Positions 1 to 9,148 of a DNA stretch of 64,000 bases are shown here, piece by piece. The stretch is taken from contig NZ_QTKT01000005.1 of NCBI RefSeq assembly GCF_018424605.1, positions 124,001 to 188,000 on the forward strand. The letters are read 5' to 3'. Source of the stretch: Marinobacter lipolyticus. Its GTDB lineage: Bacteria; Pseudomonadota; Gammaproteobacteria; Pseudomonadales; Oleiphilaceae. Under the pieces are notes generated by a model, which searched no databases, was not told where the DNA came from, and saw only the letters and a program-made list of their open reading frames with translations. Made by a program: the position numbers and the translations under genes. Every line of letters starts with the position of its first letter. Position 1 is the first letter of the stretch.

Positions 1-357
1 GCGCACTTCGGTGATCATGTCCGGCAGGCGGTGCAGGGTTTGCGGGCCGAAGACCATGTCTACGTAGGGCGCGCGGTCGAGAATGGCTTGCCCTTCCTGA
101 CTGGCCACGCAGCCGCCGACACCGATGATCATATCCGGCTTCTTGCTCTTGAGCTTTTTCCAGCGCCCGAGCTGATGGAAGACCTTCTCCTGGGCCTTTT
201 CCCGAATGGAGCAGGTGTTCAGCAGCAGGATGTCGGCGTCGTCGGGTGTGTCCGTCATTTCGACGGTTTCACCGGACTTGAGCAGGTCGGCCATGCGGGC
301 CGAGTCATACTCGTTCATCTGACAACCGTGGGTTTTGATGTACAGCTTTTTGGCCAT
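1..357 (-). CDS. miaB: tRNA-2-methylthio-N6-dimethylallyladenosine synthase MiaB, N-terminal part (cut by window edge)
   Basis: The reverse strand from 357 encodes 119 residues beginning [19 protein letters not shown] and running off the left edge in frame. This is the UPF0004 domain of methylthiotransferases. The three Cys of the auxiliary Fe-S cluster are visible at residues 12 (HGC), 49 (NTC) and 83 (GGC). The radical-SAM CxxxCxxC and TRAM domains must lie outside the window. MiaB adds the methylthio group to i6A37 of tRNA. It is separate from the paralogue RimO at 6.4 kb. The [11 protein letters not shown] signature and absence of the RimO SLGCPKNxVDSE form assign it to MiaB. Confidence 0.95.
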   Translation of the reverse strand, partial: MAKKLYIKTHGCQMNEYDSARMADLLKSGETVEMTDTPDDADILLLNTCSIREKAQEKVFHQLGRWKKLKSKKPDMIIGVGGCVASQEGQAILDRAPYVDMVFGPQTLHRLPDMITEVR

Positions 358-532
358 GGGTCTCACGTAATCTGATGGGTGGTGCGCCGGGAACTGGGTG
401 GCCAGGAAAAGGCGCCAGCAAAAAGGAACTGCGTATTATAACGGGGTGATCAATCCGCAACCACCTCTGTCTTGGCTTGTTGCTAGTCCCGCTGTGGTAT
501 TATCCGGTTTTTTGAGCAATCCGATACAGACT

Positions 533-1282
533 ATGACCCCTGAACGCCTAGCCCGAATCAAACAAACCCTGAATACCCGCCAACCGGATCTCAGCGTACT
601 CACCGACCAGGTCCATAAGCCACGAAACCTGTCGGCCATCATCCGCTCCTGCGACGCCTTTGGCCTGGCTCACATGCACACAGTGTGGCCCCGGGACGGT
701 TTCCGCGCCTTTCGAAAAACCGCTGGCGGAAGCTACACTTGGGTGACTACCCACACCCACCGCACCATGGACAGCGCCATCGATTCGCTGAAAGGGCAGG
801 GGCATAAACTTTATGCCGCACAGCTTTCCGAGCGCGCGATTGATTACCGGGAGGTGGACTTCACGGTGCCCTGTACCGTGATTCTGGGTAACGAGGTGGA
901 TGGGGTTAGCGAGGATGCCGCGAACCAGGCGGACGAGCACATCGTGATTCCCATGATGGGCATGGTGGAGTCCCTGAACGTGTCGGCGGCCTGTGCGATT
1001 ATTCTTGCCGAAGCACAGCGCCAGCGCAAAGCGGCAGGGTTGTACGACGTCAGGCGGTTGCCGGACGACGAATACAACCGCCTGTTATTCTGCTGGTGCC
1101 AGCCCACCGTGAAGCGCTACTGCGACGACCGCAATCTGCCATACCCGCCAATTGACCCCGCCACCGGCGAGTTGATCGATGGCGTGGGCTGGATGCAGGG
1201 GGTGCGGGAGCTCAGGAAGCATCGCACTCGATGGGATGAATTGCCGGGCAATGCCGCAACGGCAGAGTTGAAGCCGGACTAA
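533..1282 (+). CDS. trmH: tRNA (guanosine(18)-2'-O)-methyltransferase TrmH
   Basis: A 249-residue SpoU/SPOUT-family methyltransferase that 2'-O-methylates G18 of tRNA. The three SPOUT motifs are present: motif 1 around NLSAIIRSCDAFG (N32, R38), motif 2 at GNEVDGVS, and motif 3 at IPMMGMVESLNVS, which forms the SAM-binding trefoil knot. The C-terminal extension after the knot is typical of TrmH. An in-frame GTG lies further upstream at 398, but the ATG at 533 (MTPERLARI) matches the family N-terminus and was preferred. It diverges from miaB. Confidence 0.92.
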   Translation: MTPERLARIKQTLNTRQPDLSVLTDQVHKPRNLSAIIRSCDAFGLAHMHTVWPRDGFRAFRKTAGGSYTWVTTHTHRTMDSAIDSLKGQGHKLYAAQLSERAIDYREVDFTVPCTVILGNEVDGVSEDAANQADEHIVIPMMGMVESLNVSAACAIILAEAQRQRKAAGLYDVRRLPDDEYNRLLFCWCQPTVKRYCDDRNLPYPPIDPATGELIDGVGWMQGVRELRKHRTRWDELPGNAATAELKPD

Positions 1283-1290
1283 GCCGCTGG

Positions 1291-1857
1291 TTACCAGCGC
1301 TCCAGCTGCAGGCCGTAACGCTCCACATGGTCGGCATGCTGTCTGTTATAGCGCTGGGTTCGCTGCCTGAAATCCACCGGATCGCCGCTGATTTCCTGGG
1401 CCTGGAGGCGTGCAATCTCATTTGGGTCGCCGTCATGGCCAGGGTGCCAGAGAACGATGGTGCCGCCGGGGGCGAGGCCAAGGGTCATACTCTGGAGCTC
1501 GTTCGTCCCCCCGGACCGGTTCAACCCGGCAGGAAGGTGAATCATGCGGGAGTAGAACGCCTGTTCTGCGAACGAAAACCAGTGTACCCAGAGCTGCTCC
1601 GGATAATGCGCCAGTGTTATCTCCTGACCGCCGGCGCCCGATTCTCCCTTCCAGCAACAACCGACGTTGCCAACACTTTGAGCCCTGACCGGTTCGCCAG
1701 TGCGCTCAAGCATCATGTCGAACACCCATACGTTATAGTGTTCTGGTGTGGCTACGTGCAACTGGCGGGTACTGTCCGCTGCGGGTTGAGACGCGCAGCC
1801 TGCCAATGCTGACGTAATGACCAATAGGATAATGCAACGCATCGTGCGTAATTCCAT
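1291..1857 (-). CDS. DUF2931-type lipoprotein
   Basis: A 188-residue lipoprotein. The N-terminus has a basic start, a hydrophobic stretch and a lipobox LAGC with the lipidated Cys at residue 21. The mature part contains the GCCWK motif typical of DUF2931, a family of unknown function. The start is supported by a strong AAGGAGG about 6 nt upstream. It lies 18 bp downstream of yejK on the same strand, with its own ribosome binding site, and converges on trmH with only 8 bp between stops. Confidence 0.75.
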   Translation of the reverse strand: MELRTMRCIILLVITSALAGCASQPAADSTRQLHVATPEHYNVWVFDMMLERTGEPVRAQSVGNVGCCWKGESGAGGQEITLAHYPEQLWVHWFSFAEQAFYSRMIHLPAGLNRSGGTNELQSMTLGLAPGGTIVLWHPGHDGDPNEIARLQAQEISGDPVDFRQRTQRYNRQHADHVERYGLQLERW

Positions 1858-1875
1858 GGGGCCTCCTTGGCGGTA

Positions 1876-2889
1876 TTAACTTCGGTCTTCCAGGTATCTC
1901 TGCAGCTGTTCCCTGAGGGCCTTGGGCAGGCGGGTGATGGTCAGAGCGTCTTTGTCCCGGTCGTAATAGACTGCCTGGTTAACCAGGTCTGAGGAAAAAG
2001 ACACGCTCATGCCGCCGCCCGAGCCCGCGATGCGCACCAGTTTCTTGACCTTGCGATGGTCGGGGTGCAGGACGCCGCTTTCGGGCAGCTCGGCGGTCTG
2101 GGAGGCGAACTCCTTGAACCGCTCCGGCTGGCTCTCGTCGAGATAACCGGACAGTGCCTCGATGGCCACCGGCTCGCCGAGTGCATGCTGTTCCTTGCAG
2201 AATTCATAGGCGCGGGCGCGCACCTTGCCGGCTTCCTCCGGCTCGGAGGTTTTCGCAAAGGCTTCCACGGCATCCAGGAAGGTCAGGGTTTCCTTTTCCA
2301 CATCCACCTGATTGGTGAAGCCGCAGAGCTTGATGAACAGATCGCCGCCTTCACCGGTGCCCCGGGAATGCACCAGGGTCAGGTAGTTCTCGCCGGGGTT
2401 GTCTCCGCGCCAGTCATCGAGCTCGATGCGCACCGCCAGGTTAAGGCGGGACAGGCTGAGGATGTCCGTGGCATCAAGAGTCTGCTTGGCATCGAAGCGC
2501 ATGGCGCTGTCGTTTTCCATCACCAGCAGGTAGACCACCTCCGAGTCGGCGAGCGCCTCGTGCACGATCATCAGGTGGCCTTCGAATTCTTCCTGGGCGC
2601 CGTTGAGAAGTTCCTGCCACTGGCCGAACAGGCGATCGGTGAAGGCGGCAAAAGACTGCTTGTCTTCCAGGTAATCCTTCAGCCAGCTGCTGAACGGACT
2701 TTCGCCGATGTCGTCCGAGAAGCGCCCGTATTTCTTGCCAGGCTTGCTGTTGAACAGGCGCTTCATCTGCTTGTGAAGACCTTCATAGTCGCCACCGGGC
2801 TCGGACAGCGCCTCGCCTGGACGGATCCGTGCCGGTTGTCCGGGCTGGTATTGGCTGGCGAAAAGAGTGCGAAGCTGCTTGATGGCCAT
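1876..2889 (-). CDS. yejK: 37-kDa nucleoid-associated protein YejK/NdpA
   Basis: 337 residues, the usual length of the NA37 nucleoid-associated family (YejK/NdpA). The family features are the N-terminal MAIKQLRTLF, a central domain with FIKLCGFTNQV, and a C-terminal part with RKVKKLVRIAGSGGGMSV that ends in basic residues. The protein binds double-stranded DNA and localises to the nucleoid; its physiological role is poorly defined. It is followed closely by the DUF2931 lipoprotein. A terminator upstream (2911-2946) separates it from the cysDN transcript. Confidence 0.88.
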   Translation of the reverse strand: MAIKQLRTLFASQYQPGQPARIRPGEALSEPGGDYEGLHKQMKRLFNSKPGKKYGRFSDDIGESPFSSWLKDYLEDKQSFAAFTDRLFGQWQELLNGAQEEFEGHLMIVHEALADSEVVYLLVMENDSAMRFDAKQTLDATDILSLSRLNLAVRIELDDWRGDNPGENYLTLVHSRGTGEGGDLFIKLCGFTNQVDVEKETLTFLDAVEAFAKTSEPEEAGKVRARAYEFCKEQHALGEPVAIEALSGYLDESQPERFKEFASQTAELPESGVLHPDHRKVKKLVRIAGSGGGMSVSFSSDLVNQAVYYDRDKDALTITRLPKALREQLQRYLEDRS

Positions 2890-2910
2890 GAGATCGCTTT
2901 TCCTGGTTGG

Positions 2911-2946
2911 TAAACAAACAAAGCCCTGAAGGCGGACCTTCAGGGC
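2911..2946 (-). terminator. Rho-independent terminator of cysDN
   Basis: On the minus strand a 10-bp stem (GCCCTGAAGG / CCTTCAGGGC at 2923-2932 and 2937-2946) with a 4-nt loop is followed by a T-rich tract (complement of 2911-2922). It lies 52 bp past the cysN stop, so it most likely ends the cysDN transcript before yejK. Confidence 0.85.
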
Positions 2947-2997
2947 CTGGCATTGTACCGATTTTCTGGGTGCGGTGAATCCGCCAAAGCGGATGTA

Positions 2998-4656
2998 TCA
3001 GATCCGTTTGTTGCGAACCAGATCCTGCACCAGTTCATTCACCGCAGCCGGGATCTGCTCATCGCTGTCCGCCGCCACGGCCGCACTGGCCACGTCTGTA
3101 CCCAGGTTTACGGCGACGGCAATGAGTCCATGGGCTGACAACAGCTGTGCGGTGCGACGGCGGTCGTCCGGGTCACCGGCGTTGTCCTCGCTGAGCACGA
3201 CGGTGGTTTTGCCCTGGTCGAACAGTGCACGTTCCACCGCAAGCGCCAGGGCCTGGGCCTTCTTGCCGTTGCAGGCAATGATGGCAGGCTTCTGGGCGAG
3301 GCGACGTCCGCGTTCTTCGGCACTGACCGGCTCCAGGGATTCCACATCACTGGCGGTGCCGGCGAGCATGCCGGCGCCGATGGTCACGTTGGTCAGCCGG
3401 TCGATGACAATGAAGCTGCCGGTGGCGTGATTGCGCGGATAGGCGTCGAAGGCCACCGGCTGGCTCAGGGTGAGCTCGCACAAACCGATTTCGTTCAGTT
3501 GCAGTGCCGTCGGGTTGGTGCTTTGCTCCAGCGTATTCACATCGGTCTGGTGATGGATCTTCTTGACCGTTGCGGAGGTGAAGGTCGGGCCCAGCTTGAC
3601 GTCGTACAGGCGGCCGGTTTCCAGCGGCGCGTCCGTCATCCACACAATATTGGCGTTGAAACGGTTGCCGACTTCCGGCTCGTCTTCCGTCTTGACCAGC
3701 ATGTCGCCGCGGCTGACGTCAATTTCATCGGTCAGGGTCAGGGTGACCGCCTGATCGATGTAGGCTTCGTCCACGTTGCCTTCAAAGGTCACTACTTCCT
3801 TCACGGTGCTGGTGCGGCGCGAGGGCAGGGCCATGACTGCGTCTCCGGGGCGAACCACGCCGGAGGCAATGGTGCCGCAGAACCCACGGAAGTTGAGGTT
3901 GGGGCGGTTGACGTACTGGACCGGGAAGCGGAAATGCTCCAGATTCTTGTCGCGGGAAACTTCCACCGTCTCCAGGATTTCCATCAGCGGCTGCCCGGTG
4001 AACCAGGGCGTGTTCTCGCTGCGGTTGACCACGTTATCCCCTTCCAGGGCCGAGATCGGCACAAAGCGGATGTCCTTCAGGCCGAGCTTGGCGGCAAAGG
4101 CCATGTACTCGTCCTTGATCTCGTTGAAACGCTCTTCGCTGAAATCCACCAGGTCCATCTTGTTGATGGCGACCACAATGTGGCGGATGCCCAGCAATGA
4201 GGCAATGTACGAGTGCCTCCGGGTCTGGGTGAGCACACCGTGGCGGGCGTCGATCATCAGAATCGCCAGTTGGGCGGTGGAGGCGCCGGTTGCCATGTTG
4301 CGGGTGTACTGCTCGTGGCCCGGTGTGTCGGCAATGATGAACTTGCGCTTGTCGGTGGAAAAATAGCGGTAGGCGACATCAATGGTGATGCCCTGTTCCC
4401 GTTCCGCCTGCAGGCCGTCGACCAGCAGCGCCAGGTCCAGCTTTTCGCCGGTGGTGCCCATCTTGGCGCTGTCGGTTTTCAGGCTGGCCATATGATCTTC
4501 GTAGATCATCTTGGTGTCGTGGAGCAGGCGCCCGATCAGGGTGCTTTTGCCATCGTCGACACTGCCGCAGGTCAGCAGGCGCAGCAGTTCCTTGTTCTCA
4601 TGTTGCTTCAGGTAGGCCTGAATGTCTTCGGCGATCAGATCAGACTGGTGTGACAT
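2998..4656 (-). CDS. cysN: Sulfate adenylyltransferase subunit 1 (CysN) with a decayed APS-kinase-like tail
   Basis: 552 residues. Residues 1 to about 450 are a complete CysN GTPase: P-loop GSVDDGKST (31-39), switch DTPGHEQY and NKMD. With CysD it drives ATP-sulfurylase activity (sulfate + ATP to APS), coupled to GTP hydrolysis. Residues 452-552 align with the start of the APS kinase domain of CysNC fusions (AQKPAII..., [15 protein letters not shown]). However, the kinase P-loop (GLSGAGKST in active enzymes) reads CNGKKAQA, and the tail is about half the normal domain length. The tail should therefore lack kinase activity, and a separate CysC or an APS-reductase route is expected. The gene starts 1 nt after the cysD stop. 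Confidence 0.93.
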   Translation of the reverse strand: MSHQSDLIAEDIQAYLKQHENKELLRLLTCGSVDDGKSTLIGRLLHDTKMIYEDHMASLKTDSAKMGTTGEKLDLALLVDGLQAEREQGITIDVAYRYFSTDKRKFIIADTPGHEQYTRNMATGASTAQLAILMIDARHGVLTQTRRHSYIASLLGIRHIVVAINKMDLVDFSEERFNEIKDEYMAFAAKLGLKDIRFVPISALEGDNVVNRSENTPWFTGQPLMEILETVEVSRDKNLEHFRFPVQYVNRPNLNFRGFCGTIASGVVRPGDAVMALPSRRTSTVKEVVTFEGNVDEAYIDQAVTLTLTDEIDVSRGDMLVKTEDEPEVGNRFNANIVWMTDAPLETGRLYDVKLGPTFTSATVKKIHHQTDVNTLEQSTNPTALQLNEIGLCELTLSQPVAFDAYPRNHATGSFIVIDRLTNVTIGAGMLAGTASDVESLEPVSAEERGRRLAQKPAIIACNGKKAQALALAVERALFDQGKTTVVLSEDNAGDPDDRRRTAQLLSAHGLIAVAVNLGTDVASAAVAADSDEQIPAAVNELVQDLVRNKRI

Positions 4657-4657
4657 C

Positions 4658-5566
4658 TTAGAAGTACCCTTCCCGCTTTTTCTGTTCCATGGAGCCCGCC
4701 GAATCGTGGTCGATCACGCGACCCTGGCGCTCGGAGCTGGTCGCCAGCAGCATTTCCTGAATGATCTCAGGCAACGTGGTGGCTTCGGACTCAATGGCGC
4801 CGGTGAGGGGGTAGCAGCCGAGGGTGCGGAAACGGATGGATTTCATCATCGGTTTTTCGCCTTCCTTCAGCGGCATGCGGTCATCGTCCACCATGATCAG
4901 GGTGCCATCCCGCTCGACCACGGGCCGTACAGCGGAGTAGTACAGCGGAACAATCTCGATGTTTTCGAGGTAGATGTACTGCCAGATATCCAGCTCGGTC
5001 CAGTTGGACAGCGGGAAAACGCGGATGCTTTCGCCCTTGTTGATCTTGCCGTTGTAGGTGTTCCACAACTCCGGACGCTGGTTCTTCGGATCCCAGCGAT
5101 GGTATTCGTCGCGGAACGAGTACACCCGTTCCTTGGCGCGGGACTTCTCTTCGTCCCGACGGGCACCGCCAAAGGCGGCATCAAACTTGTACTTGTCCAG
5201 TGCCTGTTTGAGGGCCTGGGTTTTCATCACATCGGTATGCTTGGCGCTGCCGTGGGTAAACGGCCCGATACCCTGCCGGATGCCGTCTTCGTTCTTGTGA
5301 ACGATCAGGTCCAGGCCGTATTCCTTCACCTTCCGGTCGCGGAATTCAATCATGTCGCGGAACTTCCAGGTGGTGTCCACGTGCATCAGAGGAAACGGTG
5401 GCGTGCCGGGGTAGAAGGCCTTGCGGGCCAGGTGCAGCATGACCGCGGAGTCCTTGCCGATGGAGTAGAGCATCACCGGGTTATCGAACTCGGCTGCGAC
5501 CTCCCGGATGATGTGGATGCTTTCAGCTTCCAGCTGCTTGAGATGGGTCAGATTGTATGTGGTCAT
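4658..5566 (-). CDS. cysD: Sulfate adenylyltransferase subunit 2 CysD
   Basis: 302 residues, the usual CysD length. The PP-loop ATP-pyrophosphatase motif appears as [11 protein letters not shown] near residue 52. The conserved C-terminal [12 protein letters not shown] is intact. CysD makes APS from sulfate and ATP in assimilatory sulfate reduction, working with the GTPase CysN encoded immediately downstream. The start at 5566 ([17 protein letters not shown]) matches the family; a longer in-frame extension to 5620 is unlikely. A possible promoter lies at 5620-5649. Confidence 0.96.
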   Translation of the reverse strand: MTTYNLTHLKQLEAESIHIIREVAAEFDNPVMLYSIGKDSAVMLHLARKAFYPGTPPFPLMHVDTTWKFRDMIEFRDRKVKEYGLDLIVHKNEDGIRQGIGPFTHGSAKHTDVMKTQALKQALDKYKFDAAFGGARRDEEKSRAKERVYSFRDEYHRWDPKNQRPELWNTYNGKINKGESIRVFPLSNWTELDIWQYIYLENIEIVPLYYSAVRPVVERDGTLIMVDDDRMPLKEGEKPMMKSIRFRTLGCYPLTGAIESEATTLPEIIQEMLLATSSERQGRVIDHDSAGSMEQKKREGYF

Positions 5567-5619
5567 CGTACTCTGTTGCCGCCTTGCGTGCCGAATGGGC
5601 TTTGCGTGTGAATAGCGCA

Positions 5620-5649
5620 ACTATACCAGAGGCCATTAGGGTATAAGAA
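5620..5649 (-). promoter_or_regulatory. Candidate sigma-70 promoter of cysDN
   Basis: On the minus strand TTCTTA (complement of 5644-5649) and TATAGT (complement of 5620-5625) are separated by 18 nt, about 55 nt before the cysD ATG. The weak -35 would fit an activator-dependent cys promoter (CysB in other gammaproteobacteria), which is inference. A small inverted repeat CGCGA...TCGCG sits upstream at 5686-5701. Confidence 0.4.
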
Positions 5650-5727
5650 GGTATGCAACTAGAGTTTGGTGCTATAAGAATATATCGCGAGCATGTTCGC
5701 GGTTCTATGGGGGAGCGCCCCGGGATG

Positions 5728-6138
5728 TCAGGACAGGGTGGTGGACGAGGCCAGCAGTTTGCTGACGTAGCCATCTACATAGTCGTAGCCGTTGCCCTCG
5801 AACTCGGCGAACTGAATGCCCACCTGATACTCGTCCCGGGCGATGCGGCGCAGGTGAACGATGTTACCTTCCGCAATCACGGACACGGGCTGGGTTGCCA
5901 CGACCGGCACGGAGAATTTTGCTTTCACCGGAATCCAGTTGCCGGGAATCGGCGCTTTCTGCCCGGGTACCAGTTCTTTGATGGTGGCCTGTGTGCAGGA
6001 AATCATAATGCCGGAGCGCGACAGGTTGGTGATTTTGCAGTCAAGATAGCTGCCGTCGGTTTTTTCAATGACGGCATCGGCCGAGACATCGACGCGTTGT
6101 TGATTGCGAAGGTTCTGTTTCGTAGCAACTGGTTTCAT
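5728..6138 (-). CDS. PilZ-domain protein, probable c-di-GMP receptor
   Basis: 136 residues, a single PilZ domain. Both c-di-GMP-binding motifs are present: RxxxR (R11-x3-R15, RNQQR) and [D/N]xSxxG (NLSRSG, about residues 38-43). Intact motifs suggest it binds c-di-GMP. No output domain is attached, so it may act by protein-protein contact or be a subunit of a larger control system. It is transcribed toward cysDN but is separated from it by about 160 bp with its own spacer. Confidence 0.85.
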   Translation of the reverse strand: MKPVATKQNLRNQQRVDVSADAVIEKTDGSYLDCKITNLSRSGIMISCTQATIKELVPGQKAPIPGNWIPVKAKFSVPVVATQPVSVIAEGNIVHLRRIARDEYQVGIQFAEFEGNGYDYVDGYVSKLLASSTTLS

Positions 6139-6420
6139 TCTGACTCTTTTTATATGGACAGTTTTATCTATAACCAGTTGAAAGTTTAGTTGTTTAATTA
6201 CTGATCAGCAAGATGTCTGTCGTTGTTAGTGTCAGTTTTGTGAAACGTTTCTGAACAGGGCGTCAAAGATTTTGCGGGCCAGGCGTATGTTCTGCGTAAT
6301 TTTCGATCAGGATTTACCCCTGTTTCGCTTCAGGCGTTCCATCCCGTGAGGTAGACTGTGCGGCTCGACATCCCGGTGGGCGACTTGCCCCTCAATCTGA
6401 ACGGAAACCTGACAGAGTTT
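6139..6420. other. Intergenic spacer between the PilZ gene and rimO
   Basis: About 280 bp, AT-richer than its surroundings, holding the divergent promoters of the PilZ gene and rimO. I see no convincing ORF, repeat or RNA structure. An in-frame upstream extension of rimO (from 6358) is possible but lacks a better ribosome binding site. Confidence 0.5.
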
Positions 6421-7764
6421 ATGACAGACAAGCCCCAAACCTCCGTAACCGGCAGTGGCAGAGTCGGCTTTATCAGCCTTGGATGCCCGAAGGCACTGGT
6501 CGATTCCGAACGCATCCTGACCCAGCTGCGGCTCGATGGCTATGACGTAGTGCCAACCTACGACGACGCTGACATTGTGGTGGTGAATACCTGTGGGTTT
6601 ATCGACGCTGCCAAACAGGAGTCCCTGGACGCCATCGGCGAAGCCATTAATGAAAACGGCAAGGTCATTGTCACCGGGTGCATGGGCGTGGAAGCGGACA
6701 AGATCCGCGACACCCATCCCGGCGTGCTGGCGGTTTCCGGCCCCCATGCCTATGAGGAAGTGGTCGGGGCGGTGCATCAGTTTGTACCCCCCAAGAAAGA
6801 ACACGACCCGTTCACCGATCTGGTCCCGCCCCAGGGCATCAAGCTGACCCCCAGGCATTACGCCTACCTGAAGATTTCTGAAGGCTGCAACCACCGCTGT
6901 ACCTTCTGCATCATCCCGTCCATGCGCGGCGATCTGGTGAGCCGCCCCATCGGTGATGTCATGGACGAGGCCCAGCGCCTGGTGGATGCCGGGGTCAAAG
7001 AGCTGCTGGTGATCTCCCAGGACACCTCCGCCTACGGCGTGGACACCAAATACCGCACCGGGTTCTGGCAGGGGCGGCCGCTGAAAACCAAAATGCAGTC
7101 ACTGTGTGAGGCATTGGGCGAGATGGGGGTATGGGTGCGGTTGCACTACGTTTATCCCTATCCTCACGTCGACGACATCATCCCGTTGATGGCCGAAGGC
7201 AAGATCCTGCCGTATCTGGATATCCCGTTCCAACACGCCAGCCCGCGGGTGTTGAAGGCCATGAAGCGCCCAGCCCACGACAGCAAGACCCTGGAGCGTA
7301 TCCGCACATGGCGGGAAATCTGTCCTGAGCTGACCATCCGTTCGACCTTTATCGTCGGCTTCCCCGGCGAAACCGAGGAAGACTTCCAGTACCTTCTGGA
7401 CTGGCTGGACGAGGCCCAGCTGGATCGGGTTGGCGCGTTTACCTACAGCGCCGTGGATGGCGCGAAAGCCAATGAGCTGGAAGGCGCTGTTCCGGAGGCG
7501 GTGAAGGAGGAGCGTCTGGCCCGGTTTATGGCCAAACAGGCAGAAATTTCCGCGGCCAGGCTGCGGGCAAAAATCGGCCAGACCATCGATGTGTTGATTG
7601 ATGAGGTCGATGAGGAAGGCGCGATTGGTCGGTCAAAAGCCGATGCCCGCGAAATCGACGGCATGGTGTATCTGAACGGTGAAACCGAACTGCAGCCTGG
7701 GCAGATCGTTCAGGCGGTGGTCGAGAACGCTGATGAACACGATCTCTGGGCTGTGCTGGTGTGA
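6421..7764 (+). CDS. rimO: Ribosomal protein uS12 methylthiotransferase RimO
   Basis: 447 residues. The N-terminal UPF0004 domain has the RimO-type signature [15 protein letters not shown], then NTCGFID and TGCMG for the auxiliary cluster. The radical SAM motif is CNHRCTFC, and a TRAM domain lies at the C-terminus. RimO methylthiolates the conserved Asp of ribosomal protein S12. The ATG at 6421 was chosen because MTDKPQTS...[12 protein letters not shown] gives the normal family length; an in-frame start at 6358 would add 21 atypical residues. A strong terminator follows at 7790-7817. Confidence 0.96.
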   Translation: MTDKPQTSVTGSGRVGFISLGCPKALVDSERILTQLRLDGYDVVPTYDDADIVVVNTCGFIDAAKQESLDAIGEAINENGKVIVTGCMGVEADKIRDTHPGVLAVSGPHAYEEVVGAVHQFVPPKKEHDPFTDLVPPQGIKLTPRHYAYLKISEGCNHRCTFCIIPSMRGDLVSRPIGDVMDEAQRLVDAGVKELLVISQDTSAYGVDTKYRTGFWQGRPLKTKMQSLCEALGEMGVWVRLHYVYPYPHVDDIIPLMAEGKILPYLDIPFQHASPRVLKAMKRPAHDSKTLERIRTWREICPELTIRSTFIVGFPGETEEDFQYLLDWLDEAQLDRVGAFTYSAVDGAKANELEGAVPEAVKEERLARFMAKQAEISAARLRAKIGQTIDVLIDEVDEEGAIGRSKADAREIDGMVYLNGETELQPGQIVQAVVENADEHDLWAVLV

Positions 7765-7789
7765 ACGCGCCGATTGCTCCCTGAAAGCA

Positions 7790-7817
7790 CGAAGCCCCGG
7801 ATGATTCCGGGGCTTCG
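7790..7817. terminator. Bidirectional hairpin terminator between rimO and the carbonic anhydrase gene
   Basis: A perfect 12-bp GC-rich stem (CGAAGCCCCGGA at 7790-7801, TCCGGGGCTTCG at 7806-7817) with a TGAT loop lies between two convergent genes. The T content after it is modest on either strand, but the position and strength fit a shared terminator. Confidence 0.75.
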
Positions 7818-7827
7818 TCGTTCTGGC

Positions 7828-8493
7828 TCAGTCGTTGCCGACGTTAGCGATAATATCCGCGTAGTAGTCATCAAAGTGCCTGAACTCGACGCTGTCGCGA
7901 CCGCAGCAGCGAATGTTGCCTGACTTGATGTCGTAGACCCAGCCGTGGATCTCGATCTTGCCTGTGGCCAGCTTCGCCGCCACCACCGGGTGGGTGCGCA
8001 GGTGCTGAACCTGCTGCAGCACGTTTTCCTCGATGGCTTCGTTCAGGTATTTCGGGTCCAGTGGTTCATCGGCGGCAATGTTGTGGCGCTCCCGCACGAT
8101 TTCCATGGCCGAGCGACAATGCCCCAGCCATTCCTTGACGTGGGGCAGCCCCTTGAGCGCCGGAATGTTCAGCGCGCCCTTCACGGCGCCGCAGTCGGTA
8201 TGACCGCAGACGATGATGTGGCGCACGTTAAGAACGGCCACCGCATACTCGATGGAGGCGGTCATCGCGCCGGTTTCGTTGCTGTGGGGCGGAATCACGT
8301 TACCGGCATTGCGGCAGATGAACAGGTCCCCGGGATTAGAACCGGTCACCATGTTCGGGTCGATGCGCGAATCCGAGCAGGTGAAGAAAAGCACGTCTGG
8401 ATTCTGGCTGTCGGCCAGGGCTCCGAAAAGATCCTTATGCTCCGGGTAGACGTTTTTGCGAAAATCCAATACGCCGCGAACAATGTGGTCCAT
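7828..8493 (-). CDS. can: Beta-class carbonic anhydrase
   Basis: 221 residues. The zinc-site residues of beta carbonic anhydrases are all visible: C39 and D41/R43 in TCSDSR, then H98 and C101 in CGHTDC. The enzyme interconverts CO2 and bicarbonate in the cytoplasm. The length and the N-terminus resemble E. coli Can. An AAGGAG ribosome binding site precedes the ATG. The gene lies just downstream of the oadA-like remnant, with 18 bp between them. Confidence 0.95.
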   Translation of the reverse strand: MDHIVRGVLDFRKNVYPEHKDLFGALADSQNPDVLFFTCSDSRIDPNMVTGSNPGDLFICRNAGNVIPPHSNETGAMTASIEYAVAVLNVRHIIVCGHTDCGAVKGALNIPALKGLPHVKEWLGHCRSAMEIVRERHNIAADEPLDPKYLNEAIEENVLQQVQHLRTHPVVAAKLATGKIEIHGWVYDIKSGNIRCCGRDSVEFRHFDDYYADIIANVGND

Positions 8494-8511
8494 GGTATCT
8501 CCTTTTGTCTG

Positions 8512-8800
8512 TCAGGCAATCTCGATCAAAACTTCGCCCGGGGTTACCCGGTCAGCCTTGCTGACGTGGACCGCTTGCACTGTGCCGCCAACGCTGGTGT
8601 GAATTTCGCTTTCCATTTTCATCGCTTCGGTAATCAGCACGGCCTGGTCTTGGGTGACAGTATCGCCTTCCTGTTTCAGCACATCCACTAGATTTCCGGG
8701 CATGGTGGTGGTGATGTGGCCGGGGTCTGTGGCCCATTTGGTCGCGCTTATCGCAGATCGGCAGCATATCTTCGGTGCGCATTCGAGCCGCCGATTGGCC
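8512..8800 (-). pseudogene. Remnant of oxaloacetate decarboxylase/pyruvate carboxylase alpha-type gene (large internal deletion)
   Basis: The 3' part (about 8745 down to 8512) encodes a biotinyl domain: TTTMPGNLVDVL, then the biotin-acceptor motif EAMKM, ending VTPGEVLIEIA. About 40 bp upstream, in a different frame (8782-8732), is MRTEDMLPICDK, which I recognise as the stretch after the first strand of the OadA carboxyltransferase domain. The roughly 500 codons between them are missing and the frames do not match, so this is a decayed gene with an internal deletion. A free biotinyl peptide could only start at the ATG at 8703, without a ribosome binding site. Confidence 0.72.
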
Positions 8801-8914
8801 CTAGCGGCGCTGCCCACCCTGAGCCTCACCGGATTTTCCCTGCGACGTAGCTGATGTATGGTCCACCCGCCAAGGACTTCGAATTTCGCGATAGTGCCAA
8901 CGAACTCACATTTT

Positions 8915-8944
8915 GTAGGCCGGATTAGCGAAGCATAATCCGAC
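8915..8944. repeat. Short palindromic intergenic repeat, copy 1
   Basis: GTAGGCCGGATTA, loop GCGAAGCA, then TAATCCGAC: a 7-bp perfect stem (8921-8927 with 8936-8942). It belongs to a family with further copies at 22635, 50482, 52451 and 61495. All lie between genes or at gene ends. Confidence 0.8.
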
Positions 8945-8980
8945 GAGCGTTGCCTTTGGCGATGATTGTCGAGCTTGGTA

Positions 8981-9090
8981 GGGCGTGTTTGGTGCCCCTT
9001 CCCAAAAATTTCGGAGGCCATGGATGGCCGGAGAGAAGCGCACATGGATGTGCTCGTAGCGGTTTTTGGGAAGGGGCATCAAGCACGCCC
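8981..9090 (+). repeat. Dispersed hairpin element, copy 1 (type A core)
   Basis: Arms 8981-9008 and 9063-9090 form a 28-bp stem (26 Watson-Crick pairs, 2 G-U on the plus strand, no mismatch) around a 54-nt core. The core reads TCGGAGGCCATGGATGGCC, then CGGAG, then GCACATGGATGTGC, then GTAGCG. Two inner hairpins (GCC/GGC and CAC/GTG) each show an ATGGAT loop. It lies 58 bp past the gatB stop, with the core sense antisense to gatB. No T-tract follows the arm, so it is not a standard terminator. Confidence 0.88.
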
Positions 9091-9148
9091 CTCCCCAGGC
9101 CAGGCAGGCTAGGGTCATGCCTTGCAGGCAAAACCCAGAGATAATCCC

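Larger units (their letters stand above)
8745..9148. other. Gene-free spacer between gatB and the oadA-like remnant
   Basis: About 400 bp holding, from left to right, decayed upstream sequence of the oadA-like remnant, one copy of the GTCGGGTTA-type palindrome (8915-8944) and one copy of the large hairpin element (8981-9090). I see no credible coding sequence; the reading frames here translate the repeats. Confidence 0.6.

Noticed and set aside
1327..1812. Plus-strand frame over the DUF2931 lipoprotein gene
   Set aside because: The minus-strand gene has a strong ribosome binding site, lipobox and family motif; the plus frame has no motif.
5686..5701. Inverted repeat CGCGA-GCATGT-TCGCG as a terminator of the PilZ gene
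   Set aside because: The stem is only 5 bp with no T-run; kept only as a possible regulatory site upstream of cysD.
8981..9090. Hairpin elements read as ordinary Rho-independent terminators
   Set aside because: No T-tract follows either arm. The loop is 53-57 nt with conserved sequence, and copy 2 lies upstream of two divergent genes. A side effect on transcription ends is still possible.
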